Below, one piece after another: positions 1 to 7,698 of a DNA stretch of 9,178 nucleotides (position 1 is the first letter of the stretch; each line of letters opens with the position of its first letter). The stretch lies in contig DATHBT010000361.1 in assembly GCA_035295985.1 (NCBI GenBank), positions 1 to 9,178 of the forward strand, written 5' to 3'. A program made the position numbers and the translations under genes. Source of the stretch: JAIVGV01 sp035295985 (GTDB lineage Bacteria > Acidobacteriota > Blastocatellia > Pyrinomonadales > Pyrinomonadaceae). A model generated the notes under the pieces. The model was not told the origin of the DNA. It saw nothing but the letters and a program-made list of their open reading frames with translations, and made no database searches.

Positions 1-3000
1 CCGAGTCCGACGCGCTGGCCGCTGGCAACATCCGGCTTAAAAATCTGAACGTTCAGATCGACCGCGCGACGGGCAAGGGGACTGAGAGTTACGACGCGCA
101 GGGGCGCGCCGTCGCGGAGCTTCTGACGGCGGGCGACTTCCAGTTGAATTTGTTGCAGGTGCGCGGCGGCGTGATGGGCACGGGCACTGACTTCCGCTTC
201 CTCGGCGAACTGCGGGCCGCCGCCGCCCGCAGCGGCGAGACCTCGATTGCTAATTTGATCCTGAGCGACGCCGCCGCCGAGATGAAGGACGGCGAGGTGA
301 CGGCCACGGCCGCGCGCGCTTCAGCCGGCACGATCAACGCTTCGGGCGCGCGCATCGAGGGCGCGCAAATCGCCGGGCTGCGCGTTCAGGCGCGCGACGA
401 GAAGAACTTCAACGGCTCGGCCGCGAGCGTCACCACCGGGCCGGTCGTCGCTAAAGACACGCGCCTCGGCGGCGTGACCGCGTCGAACGTGAGGGCCGAG
501 GCGCGCGGCGGGCTGACGAACGTCGTCACGGATTCCGTGCGCGTCGGCGGCGGCACGATAGCGGGCGCGAAGGTCGGGACCATCAACGTCGCGGGCGTGC
601 GCCTCGCCATCCACGAGTCGGGCCGCGTCGAAGGCTCTACGGCCGACATCAACCTCGGCACAGTCGCCTTCGACGCGGGCAAAGGCAGGAGCGGGCAGGC
701 GGAGAACGTGCGCCTCGCGCGGCCCGTCTTCGTCCTCGAACCTTCGGGCCGTTACCGCGCGAGCGCCGATCTCTCGCTCGGCGGCGGCGTGCTCGGCGAA
801 GTGCCTTTGGGCGTGGCGCGCGCGGGCGTGGTCGCGACGAACGACGAGATCAGGCTGAACAACTTCTCGGCCGAGGCGATGGGCGGGCGCGCTGCCGGCA
901 ACGCCGTCATCAACACGGCGCGCGGGGCATCGCGTGTAACGGCCGACTTCGAGGGGCTGGACGTGGGCCGCCTGCTCGCGCTCGCCACGGGGCGCGCCGT
1001 CCCCGTCGCCGGCGCGACGACCGGCAGCGTCAACCTGACCTTCCCCGGAACCAACTTCGAGCGCGCGTCGGGCACGCTCACCGCGCAGTTCACGGGCGAG
1101 ACCGGCTCGGACGTATCGGGGCGCACGCCCGTCACCGGCGAACTCTCCTTGCGCGCCGACCGCGGCCTCTTCCAGATCGAGCGCGCGAACCTGCGGGCCG
1201 GCGCGAGCGATCTGGCGGCGTCGGGCCGCTTCTCCTTCGCGGGCGACTCCGATCTACAGGTCAACTTAACTTCGGCTGACGCCGCCGAACTCCAGCGCGT
1301 CCTCGTCGCGACGAATTTGATCCCGGCGCTTGAGAGCGCGCTCGAAGACAGTGGGGTCGCGCTCGCCGGGCGGCTCGAATTCAACGGCACGGTGCGCGGG
1401 CCGCTCGAAGACCCAATCGTCAACGGCCGCGCCTCGCTCGCCTCGCTCCTCGTCAACGGCCGCGACATGGGCACGCTCACCGCGACGATCCAATCCGATG
1501 GGAACGCGACACGCATCCCCGACGGCCTGTTAGTCGCCCGCGACGGCGGACGCGCCCAGTTCGACCTGACAGTCCCGCGCGTCGGAGAGAACAACGTCAC
1601 GCTCAACGCCGCGCTCGAACGCTACGACCTCGGCGCGATCATCGCCGCCGCGCAGCGCCGCCGCGCTTTTCTCGACGACGACACCGGGCCTGATCTCGGC
1701 GCGCAGCTCGCGGGCGTCGGCCCCACGTCTGGCAAGATCAGCGTCACGGGCCTGCCCGGCGCGATGAGCGGGAGCGCCGACCTGCGCGCCGGCCCCGGCC
1801 AGATCGGCGGCGAGCCTCTCGACGAGATCATCGCGCGCGCCACCTTCGACGGCTCGGCCATCCGGCTCGACGCGCTCGACGCGCGCTTCCGTTCGGGCCG
1901 CGTCACCGCCACGGGCCAGCTCGGCATCGGCGTGCTCTCGCCGCAGCTCTCGAAGAACACGACGTTCGATCTCGCCGTCAAGGGCGACGACGTGCGGCTC
2001 GACGTGGTCGAGGCGCTTTTCGGCGGGGGCCGCCTGCCGCGGCTCGAAGGCCGGGTTGACTTCGCCGCCCAGGCCGCAGGCGACACGCGCGACCCGCGCA
2101 GCTACCGCATCACCGTGGACGGCGAGGGGCGCGACGTGGTCGTCAACGGCCAGCGCGCCGGCACGCTCCGCCTCGTCGGCCGAACGGAGAACCAGCGCTT
2201 CAACCTGCAACTGACCACGGGCATCTTCGGCGAGCCGCAGGTCATCGCGGCCGAAGTCGATTTGAGCCGCGAGGAGCTGCCGACCACGATCCGCACGTCG
2301 CTCTCGAACGTCGATCTGTCGAACCTGTTCGCGGCGCTCCTGCCGAACGCGAACGTGAAGGTGACTGGGCGCGCGACGGGGACGGTCGAGGCGGTCGGCA
2401 ACCTCTACGGCGAGGAGGGCTTCACCGTCGGGGGCCTGCAAGGGACGGCGCGCTTCTCGCAGTTCGTCATACAGGTCGAGGACATACAACTTGCGGCCGT
2501 CGATCCGCTCATCGTGATCTTCTCGCCCACCGAGGTGACGTTCGACCGCACGCAGTTTACGGGGCCGAGCACGAATTTGACCTTCGGCGGCACGGCCGCG
2601 CTCGCCGCGGCCGGCCGGCAGAACTTCACGGTCAACGGCGATCTCAACCTGCGGGTGCTCAACGGCCTGTCGCGCAACAACTTCTTCGCGGGCGTGGCGA
2701 AGGTCGAGGTGCGCGTCGCCGGCACGTTCGCCGACCCGGACGTGACGGGCCTCGCCACGGTAGCGAACGCCACCGTCTCCACGCTCGTCGAGGACGAGCG
2801 GCTGACCTTGCAGAACATCAACGGCGCGATCCGCTTCACGGCCGACCGCGCCGAGATTCAGTCGCTCACGGGGACAATGGGCGGCGGGCGCATCAACGTC
2901 ACGGGCGGCGCGATCCTCGCCGGCTTCACGCCCTCGCAGTTCCGCTTCAGTGTCCGCGGCGAGCAGATCACAGTCCCGTTCCCCGAAGACTTCCGCTCGA

Positions 3001-3941
3001 CGGCCGACGCCGACCTCGTCATCCAGGGCGACCTCGACAAGCAGCTCATCAGCGGCGTCGTCCAACTGCGCCGCGCCGAGTACACGCAGGACATAGAGAT
3101 CGCCGATCTCATCGACCGCCGCCGCGAGGCCAGCATCACCGAGGGCGTCGGCGGCGAGGGCGGCTTCGGCTCGAACGTGACGCTCGACCTGAGGGTCGAG
3201 GGGCGCGACGCGCTCGTGGTGCGCAACAACCTGGCCGACGCCGTCGGCTCCGTCTCGCTGCAACTGCGCGGGCCGGCGGCGGAGCCGATCATTTCGGGGC
3301 GCGTGACCTTGACGCGCGGCACGATCAACTTCATCCGCGGCCAGCGCTACGAGGTCACGCGCGCGATCATCGACCTGCCGCCGCGCCAGGAACTCGACCC
3401 CCTTCTCAACATCCAGGCCGAAGGCGAGATACGGGGCTACCGCGTCCTCGTCGCGATAACGGGGCCGCTCTCGCAGCCCTCCGCCACGGTGCGCTCCGAG
3501 CCTGGGCTGCCGCAGGCCGACGTGGTCGCGCTGATTACGACCGGCAACCTCGCGACCGGCGAGGAGGGCCAGTCGGCACTCTCGCAGACCGGCTTCGGCA
3601 CGGCCGCGAGCCTGCTCTCCGAGACGCTCATCAGCCAGCCCATCTCGCGCGCGACCGACCGCCTCTTCGGCCTCAACCGCTTCGAGATCGACCCGCTCAT
3701 CGCGGGCCGCGGCGGCGCAAGCCCGACGGCGCGGCTGACCGTGGGACGGCAGATCAACCGTAACCTCAGCCTGACCTACTCGACTAACGTGACGACCGAT
3801 CAGAACCAGGTGCTCGCGCTCGAATACCGCGTCTCGGATCGCCTGTCGTTCGTCGCGCAGTACCAGCAGGGGGCCGTCAACACGCTGCGGGCCGAGAACA
3901 ACAACTTCAGTTTCGAGATTCGTTTCAGGAAGCGATTTTGA
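1..3941 (+). CDS. tamB: TamB-family translocation/assembly module protein, 5'-truncated by the window edge
   Basis: The frame is already open at base 3 with no stop before base 144, so the TTG at 144 is internal and the true start lies outside the window. About 1312 residues are visible, ending at TGA 3939-3941. Most of the protein is a monotonous run of short beta-strands rich in G, A, V, T and N, as in the long beta-groove of TamB/AsmA-like proteins. The last ~220 codons (about 3290-3941) match the TamB C-terminal domain: TLTRGTINFIRGQRYEV, then GPLSQPSATVRSEPGLPQAD, VVALITTGN, an amphipathic stretch, and a final strand ending in an aromatic residue (FEIRFRKRF). In the family, TamB is anchored in the inner membrane, spans the periplasm, pairs with an Omp85 protein, and is linked to autotransporter assembly and phospholipid transport to the outer membrane. 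The next gene encodes an Omp85 protein, which supports the call. The N-terminal anchor cannot be seen. Confidence 0.9.
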   Translation, partial: ESDALAAGNIRLKNLNVQIDRATGKGTESYDAQGRAVAELLTAGDFQLNLLQVRGGVMGTGTDFRFLGELRAAAARSGETSIANLILSDAAAEMKDGEVTATAARASAGTINASGARIEGAQIAGLRVQARDEKNFNGSAASVTTGPVVAKDTRLGGVTASNVRAEARGGLTNVVTDSVRVGGGTIAGAKVGTINVAGVRLAIHESGRVEGSTADINLGTVAFDAGKGRSGQAENVRLARPVFVLEPSGRYRASADLSLGGGVLGEVPLGVARAGVVATNDEIRLNNFSAEAMGGRAAGNAVINTARGASRVTADFEGLDVGRLLALATGRAVPVAGATTGSVNLTFPGTNFERASGTLTAQFTGETGSDVSGRTPVTGELSLRADRGLFQIERANLRAGASDLAASGRFSFAGDSDLQVNLTSADAAELQRVLVATNLIPALESALEDSGVALAGRLEFNGTVRGPLEDPIVNGRASLASLLVNGRDMGTLTATIQSDGNATRIPDGLLVARDGGRAQFDLTVPRVGENNVTLNAALERYDLGAIIAAAQRRRAFLDDDTGPDLGAQLAGVGPTSGKISVTGLPGAMSGSADLRAGPGQIGGEPLDEIIARATFDGSAIRLDALDARFRSGRVTATGQLGIGVLSPQLSKNTTFDLAVKGDDVRLDVVEALFGGGRLPRLEGRVDFAAQAAGDTRDPRSYRITVDGEGRDVVVNGQRAGTLRLVGRTENQRFNLQLTTGIFGEPQVIAAEVDLSREELPTTIRTSLSNVDLSNLFAALLPNANVKVTGRATGTVEAVGNLYGEEGFTVGGLQGTARFSQFVIQVEDIQLAAVDPLIVIFSPTEVTFDRTQFTGPSTNLTFGGTAALAAAGRQNFTVNGDLNLRVLNGLSRNNFFAGVAKVEVRVAGTFADPDVTGLATVANATVSTLVEDERLTLQNINGAIRFTADRAEIQSLTGTMGGGRINVTGGAILAGFTPSQFRFSVRGEQITVPFPEDFRSTADADLVIQGDLDKQLISGVVQLRRAEYTQDIEIADLIDRRREASITEGVGGEGGFGSNVTLDLRVEGRDALVVRNNLADAVGSVSLQLRGPAAEPIISGRVTLTRGTINFIRGQRYEVTRAIIDLPPRQELDPLLNIQAEGEIRGYRVLVAITGPLSQPSATVRSEPGLPQADVVALITTGNLATGEEGQSALSQTGFGTAASLLSETLISQPISRATDRLFGLNRFEIDPLIAGRGGASPTARLTVGRQINRNLSLTYSTNVTTDQNQVLALEYRVSDRLSFVAQYQQGAVNTLRAENNNFSFEIRFRKRF

Positions 3942-3944
3942 AGA

Positions 3945-4056
3945 AGCTGTTAGCTGTTAGCTATTAGCTTTTAGCCGGAGGAAGACCGCGCCAGTTTTCG
4001 TCACCATCTCGGTTCTTGGCTTTGCTAACAGCTAACAGCTAACAGCTAACAGCTAT
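3945..4056. repeat. Intergenic inverted heptad-repeat element 1 (GCTGTTA type)
   Basis: The left arm (3945-3975) is a tandem array of AGCTGTT-type heptads, with variants AGCTATT and AGCTTTT. The right arm (4024-4054) is four perfect heptads in the opposite orientation (GCTAACA units). The arms are complementary at 29 of 31 positions and enclose a 48-base unique core (3976-4023). The element begins 3 bases after the tamB-family stop codon and ends just before the GTG start of the Omp85 gene, so it fills almost the entire intergenic gap. Transcribed RNA could form a long hairpin. There is no U-tract after the right arm, so it does not look like an intrinsic terminator. Confidence 0.9.
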
Positions 4057-4059
4057 ACA

Positions 4060-7000
4060 GTGCTTTTCCGCCGCCTTATCCTCGCCCTGCTCTTAGCCGT
4101 CGCGTGCGGCGTGTCGGCGCGTGCCGCGTCGATCCCCGATCTGACCAAGTACGAGGGGCGGACGATCTCGTCGGTCGAGATCGTCCTGGAAGGCGCGCCG
4201 CGCGACGAGCGGATCGAGGCCGACCTGCGGGCGCTGCTGGCGGTCGCGCCGAACACGCAGTTCTCGGCCGTGCGCGTGCGCGAATCTTTGCAGGCGCTCT
4301 TCGACTCGGGCCGCGTGGCGAACGCGCGCGTCGAGGCCGTCGATCCCGGCGACGCCGGCGCGACCGTGCGTTTGCGCTTCGTCGTCCGCCCGCAGGTGCG
4401 CGTCTCGGCCGTGCGGATCGAACTCGCGGCCCCGCCGGGCGCGGGCGTGACCGAGGACGAGATTCGCGCCCGATTGAACCTGCTCGAAACGGGCGCGCGG
4501 GTGTCGCGGCAGGCGCTGGAGACGAACGCCGATCTCATCCAGGCGTACCTGCGCGACCGCGGCTTCTACCGCGCCGAGGTGTCGCACACCGAGGAGTTGG
4601 ACGCGGCGGGCACGGGCGCGGTCGTCACCTACGCGGTGAGCGCGGGCGAGCAGGCGCGCGTCGCCGAGTTCAACGTCAACATCGCCGGCCTCGACCTGTC
4701 GCGCGTCCGGCCGCAGCTACGGCTCCAACCGGGCGCGCCCTTCTCGCAGGCCGCGTTCGACGAAGACCTCGCGCGGCTGCGGCAGGCGGCAATCGAGCAG
4801 GGCTACCTCGCGCCGCAGATCGAGTCCGGGTTCACGCTCGACTCGGTGGGCAACCTCGTGACCGTCAACGCCGCGGGCGGGGTCGGCCCGAAGGTGAACG
4901 TCCGCGTCGAGGGCTTCGAGTTGAGCCAGAAACGGCAGCGCGAGCTGCTGCCGGTGCTCCGCGAAGCCACGATCGACTACTCGGCCGTCGAGGAGGGCCG
5001 CCGCCGCCTGCAAATCCGCCTGCAGGAGCAGGGCCACTTCTTCGCCGACGTGACGGCGCGCTGCTCCGTTGACGCGCCGCCGCCCGCGCCGCGCCCGGCC
5101 GCGGCGACCCCGACCGCTCAGACGCAGCCGCCGCCCGCCCCCATCTCGCCCGCCGCGCAAACCCCCCAGCCGGGCACGGAGGAACTACCGCCCACGCAGA
5201 CCGGCATGGCCGACGCCTCCTGCCAGGTCTTGAACCCCGGAGAGCTGAGCGGCCGAACAGTCAACATCCTCTACGAGATCGAGCCGGGCCGCCGCTTCCG
5301 CCTGACCGACATCGACATCGTCGGAACCGACGCGCTCACGCACGAGGACGTGGCGCAGGACTTGAGATCGCAGGAGCGCAACATCCTCGAATTCATCCCC
5401 TTCCTCGGCTACGGGCGCGGCTTCACGAGCGAGGACGCCCTGGAGCGCGACCGCCGCACCATCCGCCTGCGGATGCAGGAGCTCGGCTACCGCAACGCCG
5501 CGGTCGAGGTGCGCCGCGGCGTCTCAATCGACAGCGACAACCTCATCATCACGTTCGCGGTCACGCCCGGCCGCCTGACGCGCGTCGCGGGCGTGGAGGT
5601 GCGCGGCAACCAGATTTACGAAGCCAAGCGCCTGCTCGACGAGCCTTGCAAGGCGGCGGCCTTGCGCGGCGAGCCGTGCACGGTCGTCGGCGCGCCCTAC
5701 GCGCGGGCGCTCGCGCGCGCCGACGCCGAGCGCATCCGCGCGCACTACGCGCGCAACGGCTACGTGGACTCGGAGGTGAACGCGAGCGTCGTCGAGCTGC
5801 CCGCGCAGGGCGGCGACGAGCAGGTGCGGATCGTTTACGACGTGCGCGAGGGCGGCAAGGTCTTCATCGACGAGATCATCGTCAACGGCAACGTCATCAC
5901 CGACACGAACGCGATCCGCGAGGCCATCCCGCTCAAAGAGGGCGAGCCGCTGCGCCTCGACGAGCTGCGCGAGAGCGAGAGGATTCTCTACAACACGAAC
6001 GCCTTCCGCCAGGTCATCATCCGCACCGAGCCGCACGGCGAAACCAGTTCGGGCTTCCGCAAGCACGACGTCATCATCGACGTCGAGGAGCTAAAACCCC
6101 GCCGCATGGACTACGGCGGCGGCTACTCGACCGACGGCGGCCCGCTCGGCCTCTTCGAGATTCAGCACAACAACCTCTGGGGCTCGCTCCGGCAGGGGAC
6201 GATCCGCGCCCGCGCGAGCCGGCTGACCCAGTTGCTTCGGCTCGAATTCTACGACCCGCGGTTCCGCGCCTACGGCCAGTCGAAGTTCTCGCCGCTCACC
6301 ATCTCGGCGCAGTACCAGCGGGACGTGAGCGTGACACGCTTCTTCCGCTCGACCATCGACCGCGGCACGTCCGGCATCGTCCAGCGCCTCGACGAGGAGG
6401 GCAGGCCCATCCTCGTCGAGTGCACTGAGGCCGTCGAGTCCGACTGCGAGCGCACGGGCGAGCCGACGATCAACCGCTTCACCCTCAACGTCGAGTCGCA
6501 GCGCACGCTCGACGAGGCGTCGCGCACCGTCCTCTTCGTCCGCTACAACTACGAGGACGTTCGCATCTTCAACTTCGGGAGCCTCCTCGTCGCGCCGATA
6601 CTCCGGCCCGACCGCGCCGTGCGCCTCTCCCGCTTCGGCGCGACGCTCGCCCGCGACACGCGCGACCGCACCTTCGACCCGACGCGCGGCGAGTTTCTGA
6701 CGGCCGACTTCGCGCTCGCGCTCAGGCAGCTCGGCGGCAACCTCTCGTTCACCAAGCTGCTCACGACCTACCGCCGCTACTGGCGCTTCGGCGCGCCGCC
6801 CGACCGCCGCGCGCAGATACTGGAGCGCGGGCGCGGCGGCCTGCTCGGCGGCCTGTCGGGCGTCGGCGGCGCGATCAAACAGACCGTCATCGCCGCCAAC
6901 GTCAACCTGGGGCTGGCTAACCTCTTCAACCCGCGCGACCGCGACGGCACCGGGGTGATCGACGACATCGACCGCACGCTCCCCATCAGCGAGCGCTTCT

Positions 7001-7530
7001 TCTCCGGCGGCTCGGCCACGCTGCGCGGCTTCGGCTTCGAGGAAGCCGGCCCCCGCCTCGCCGTCTGCCCCGGCATGGAGCTGCGCGACGCGGCCGGCAA
7101 CCTCGCCGGCTGCACGCCGGGCCTCTTCCGCAACCAGGAGGGCGAGCAGATCAGGTTAAACCCCTTCACCGTCCCCGTCGGCGGGAACGCCCTGGCAATC
7201 GTCAACCTCGAAGCGCGCGTGCCCGTCCGCACCAACTTCCAGATCGTGCCCTTCTACGACGGCGGCAACGTCTTCCGCCGCGTCGGCGACATCTTCGGCC
7301 GCAACGACCGCGCGACTGCCACCGACATCAACCAGCGCAACCTCCGCGTCGAGTGGTCGCACACGATTGGGCTGGGCCTGAGAGTCAAGACGCCCATCGG
7401 CCCGCTCGGCGTCGATTACGGCTACCTGCTCAACCCGCCCGAGTTCGAGGTGCCGCAGGCGTCGGGGCCGCCCGCCATCCACCGCCTCAAGCGCAGCCAA
7501 CTCCACTTCCGCTTCGGGCAAACGTTCTAA
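4060..7530 (+). CDS. Omp85 (BamA/TamA-family) outer-membrane assembly protein with about seven POTRA repeats
   Basis: This 1156-residue protein starts at GTG 4060. An in-frame TAA at 4033-4035 and the lack of other start codons after it make this the first possible start; no Shine-Dalgarno sequence is visible. Residues 1-22 form a signal peptide (basic LFRR, hydrophobic core, ARA then A). POTRA-like units are seen near 35-112, 113-198, 199-277, 278-411, 412-504, 505-599 and 600-682; most carry a helix ending in a G-aromatic turn such as RDRGFYRAEV, EQGYLAPQI or RNGYVDSEV. The fourth contains a Pro/Ala-rich insertion between Cys335 and Cys388. From about 683 (RMDYGGGYSTDGG) to the C-terminal Phe lies the beta-barrel, with the family's RGF motif at Arg989 (SGGSATLRGFGF). 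Omp85 proteins insert beta-barrel proteins into the outer membrane. The tamB neighbour suggests a TamA role; the long POTRA array and SurA-like neighbour suggest BamA. I cannot decide between them. Confidence 0.93.
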   Translation: MLFRRLILALLLAVACGVSARAASIPDLTKYEGRTISSVEIVLEGAPRDERIEADLRALLAVAPNTQFSAVRVRESLQALFDSGRVANARVEAVDPGDAGATVRLRFVVRPQVRVSAVRIELAAPPGAGVTEDEIRARLNLLETGARVSRQALETNADLIQAYLRDRGFYRAEVSHTEELDAAGTGAVVTYAVSAGEQARVAEFNVNIAGLDLSRVRPQLRLQPGAPFSQAAFDEDLARLRQAAIEQGYLAPQIESGFTLDSVGNLVTVNAAGGVGPKVNVRVEGFELSQKRQRELLPVLREATIDYSAVEEGRRRLQIRLQEQGHFFADVTARCSVDAPPPAPRPAAATPTAQTQPPPAPISPAAQTPQPGTEELPPTQTGMADASCQVLNPGELSGRTVNILYEIEPGRRFRLTDIDIVGTDALTHEDVAQDLRSQERNILEFIPFLGYGRGFTSEDALERDRRTIRLRMQELGYRNAAVEVRRGVSIDSDNLIITFAVTPGRLTRVAGVEVRGNQIYEAKRLLDEPCKAAALRGEPCTVVGAPYARALARADAERIRAHYARNGYVDSEVNASVVELPAQGGDEQVRIVYDVREGGKVFIDEIIVNGNVITDTNAIREAIPLKEGEPLRLDELRESERILYNTNAFRQVIIRTEPHGETSSGFRKHDVIIDVEELKPRRMDYGGGYSTDGGPLGLFEIQHNNLWGSLRQGTIRARASRLTQLLRLEFYDPRFRAYGQSKFSPLTISAQYQRDVSVTRFFRSTIDRGTSGIVQRLDEEGRPILVECTEAVESDCERTGEPTINRFTLNVESQRTLDEASRTVLFVRYNYEDVRIFNFGSLLVAPILRPDRAVRLSRFGATLARDTRDRTFDPTRGEFLTADFALALRQLGGNLSFTKLLTTYRRYWRFGAPPDRRAQILERGRGGLLGGLSGVGGAIKQTVIAANVNLGLANLFNPRDRDGTGVIDDIDRTLPISERFFSGGSATLRGFGFEEAGPRLAVCPGMELRDAAGNLAGCTPGLFRNQEGEQIRLNPFTVPVGGNALAIVNLEARVPVRTNFQIVPFYDGGNVFRRVGDIFGRNDRATATDINQRNLRVEWSHTIGLGLRVKTPIGPLGVDYGYLLNPPEFEVPQASGPPAIHRLKRSQLHFRFGQTF

Positions 7531-7532
7531 AG

Positions 7533-7698
7533 AAGGCAAAAGGAAAAAGGAAAAGTGAAGAGGGCAGGCGACGAGATGAGACATGGCGAGACGACAACGC
7601 GGGGAAGGGCGGCGGCGAGGCTGAGGCGCGCGGCCACGCACCTCGCCTTGCGGCGATTCGCCCTGGCCTTTTTCCTTCTACCTTTTACCTTTTGCCTT
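7533..7698. repeat. Inverted heptad-repeat element 2 (CCTTTTR type), overlapping the SurA-like gene
   Basis: The left arm (7533-7555) is purine-rich with heptads GGCAAAA, GGAAAAA and GGAAAAG. It begins 2 bases after the Omp85 stop codon. The right arm (7667-7698) carries CCTTTTT, CCTTCTA, CCTTTTA and CCTTTTG in the opposite orientation and lies within the SurA-like reading frame. Bases 7533-7550 and 7681-7698 are complementary at 17 of 18 positions. The sequence is unrelated to the other two elements, but the 7-base period and inverted two-arm layout are the same. The core between the arms contains the ATG at 7576. Confidence 0.75.
7561..7568 (+). promoter_or_regulatory. Possible ribosome binding site supporting ATG 7576
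   Basis: The purine-rich stretch AGGGCAGG ends 7 bases before ATG 7576 of the SurA-like gene. It favours this ATG over TTG 7648, which has no purine-rich sequence upstream. A competing site, AAGGA at 7540-7544 inside the left repeat arm, is spaced 10 bases from GTG 7555, so that start cannot be excluded. Confidence 0.35.

Noticed and set aside
144..146. TTG as start of the tamB-family gene
   Set aside because: The same frame is open from base 3 with similar composition, so this is an internal codon of a truncated gene.
1530..3263. 577-codon open frame on the minus strand opposite the tamB-family gene
   Set aside because: It is antisense to a clear TamB frame in GC-rich DNA, where long shadow frames are common. 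Its translation is dominated by Arg, Ala, Glu, Asp and Val with no recognisable domain.
3977..3984. GGAGGAAG as a ribosome binding site
   Set aside because: It looks like a good Shine-Dalgarno sequence, but no start codon in a usable frame follows at a suitable distance, and the Omp85 GTG is about 75 bases away with an in-frame stop between.
3945..4056. Intrinsic transcription terminator
   Set aside because: The hairpin is possible, but it has long AT-containing arms, a 48-base loop and no U-tract after it. The same objection applies to element 3 at 8304-8431.
4090..4110. Lipoprotein signal at Cys16 of the Omp85 protein
   Set aside because: The residues before Cys16 (A-V-A) lack the Leu/Val/Ile usual at -3, and a normal cleavage site follows at ARA-A. 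Omp85 barrels are not usually lipoproteins.
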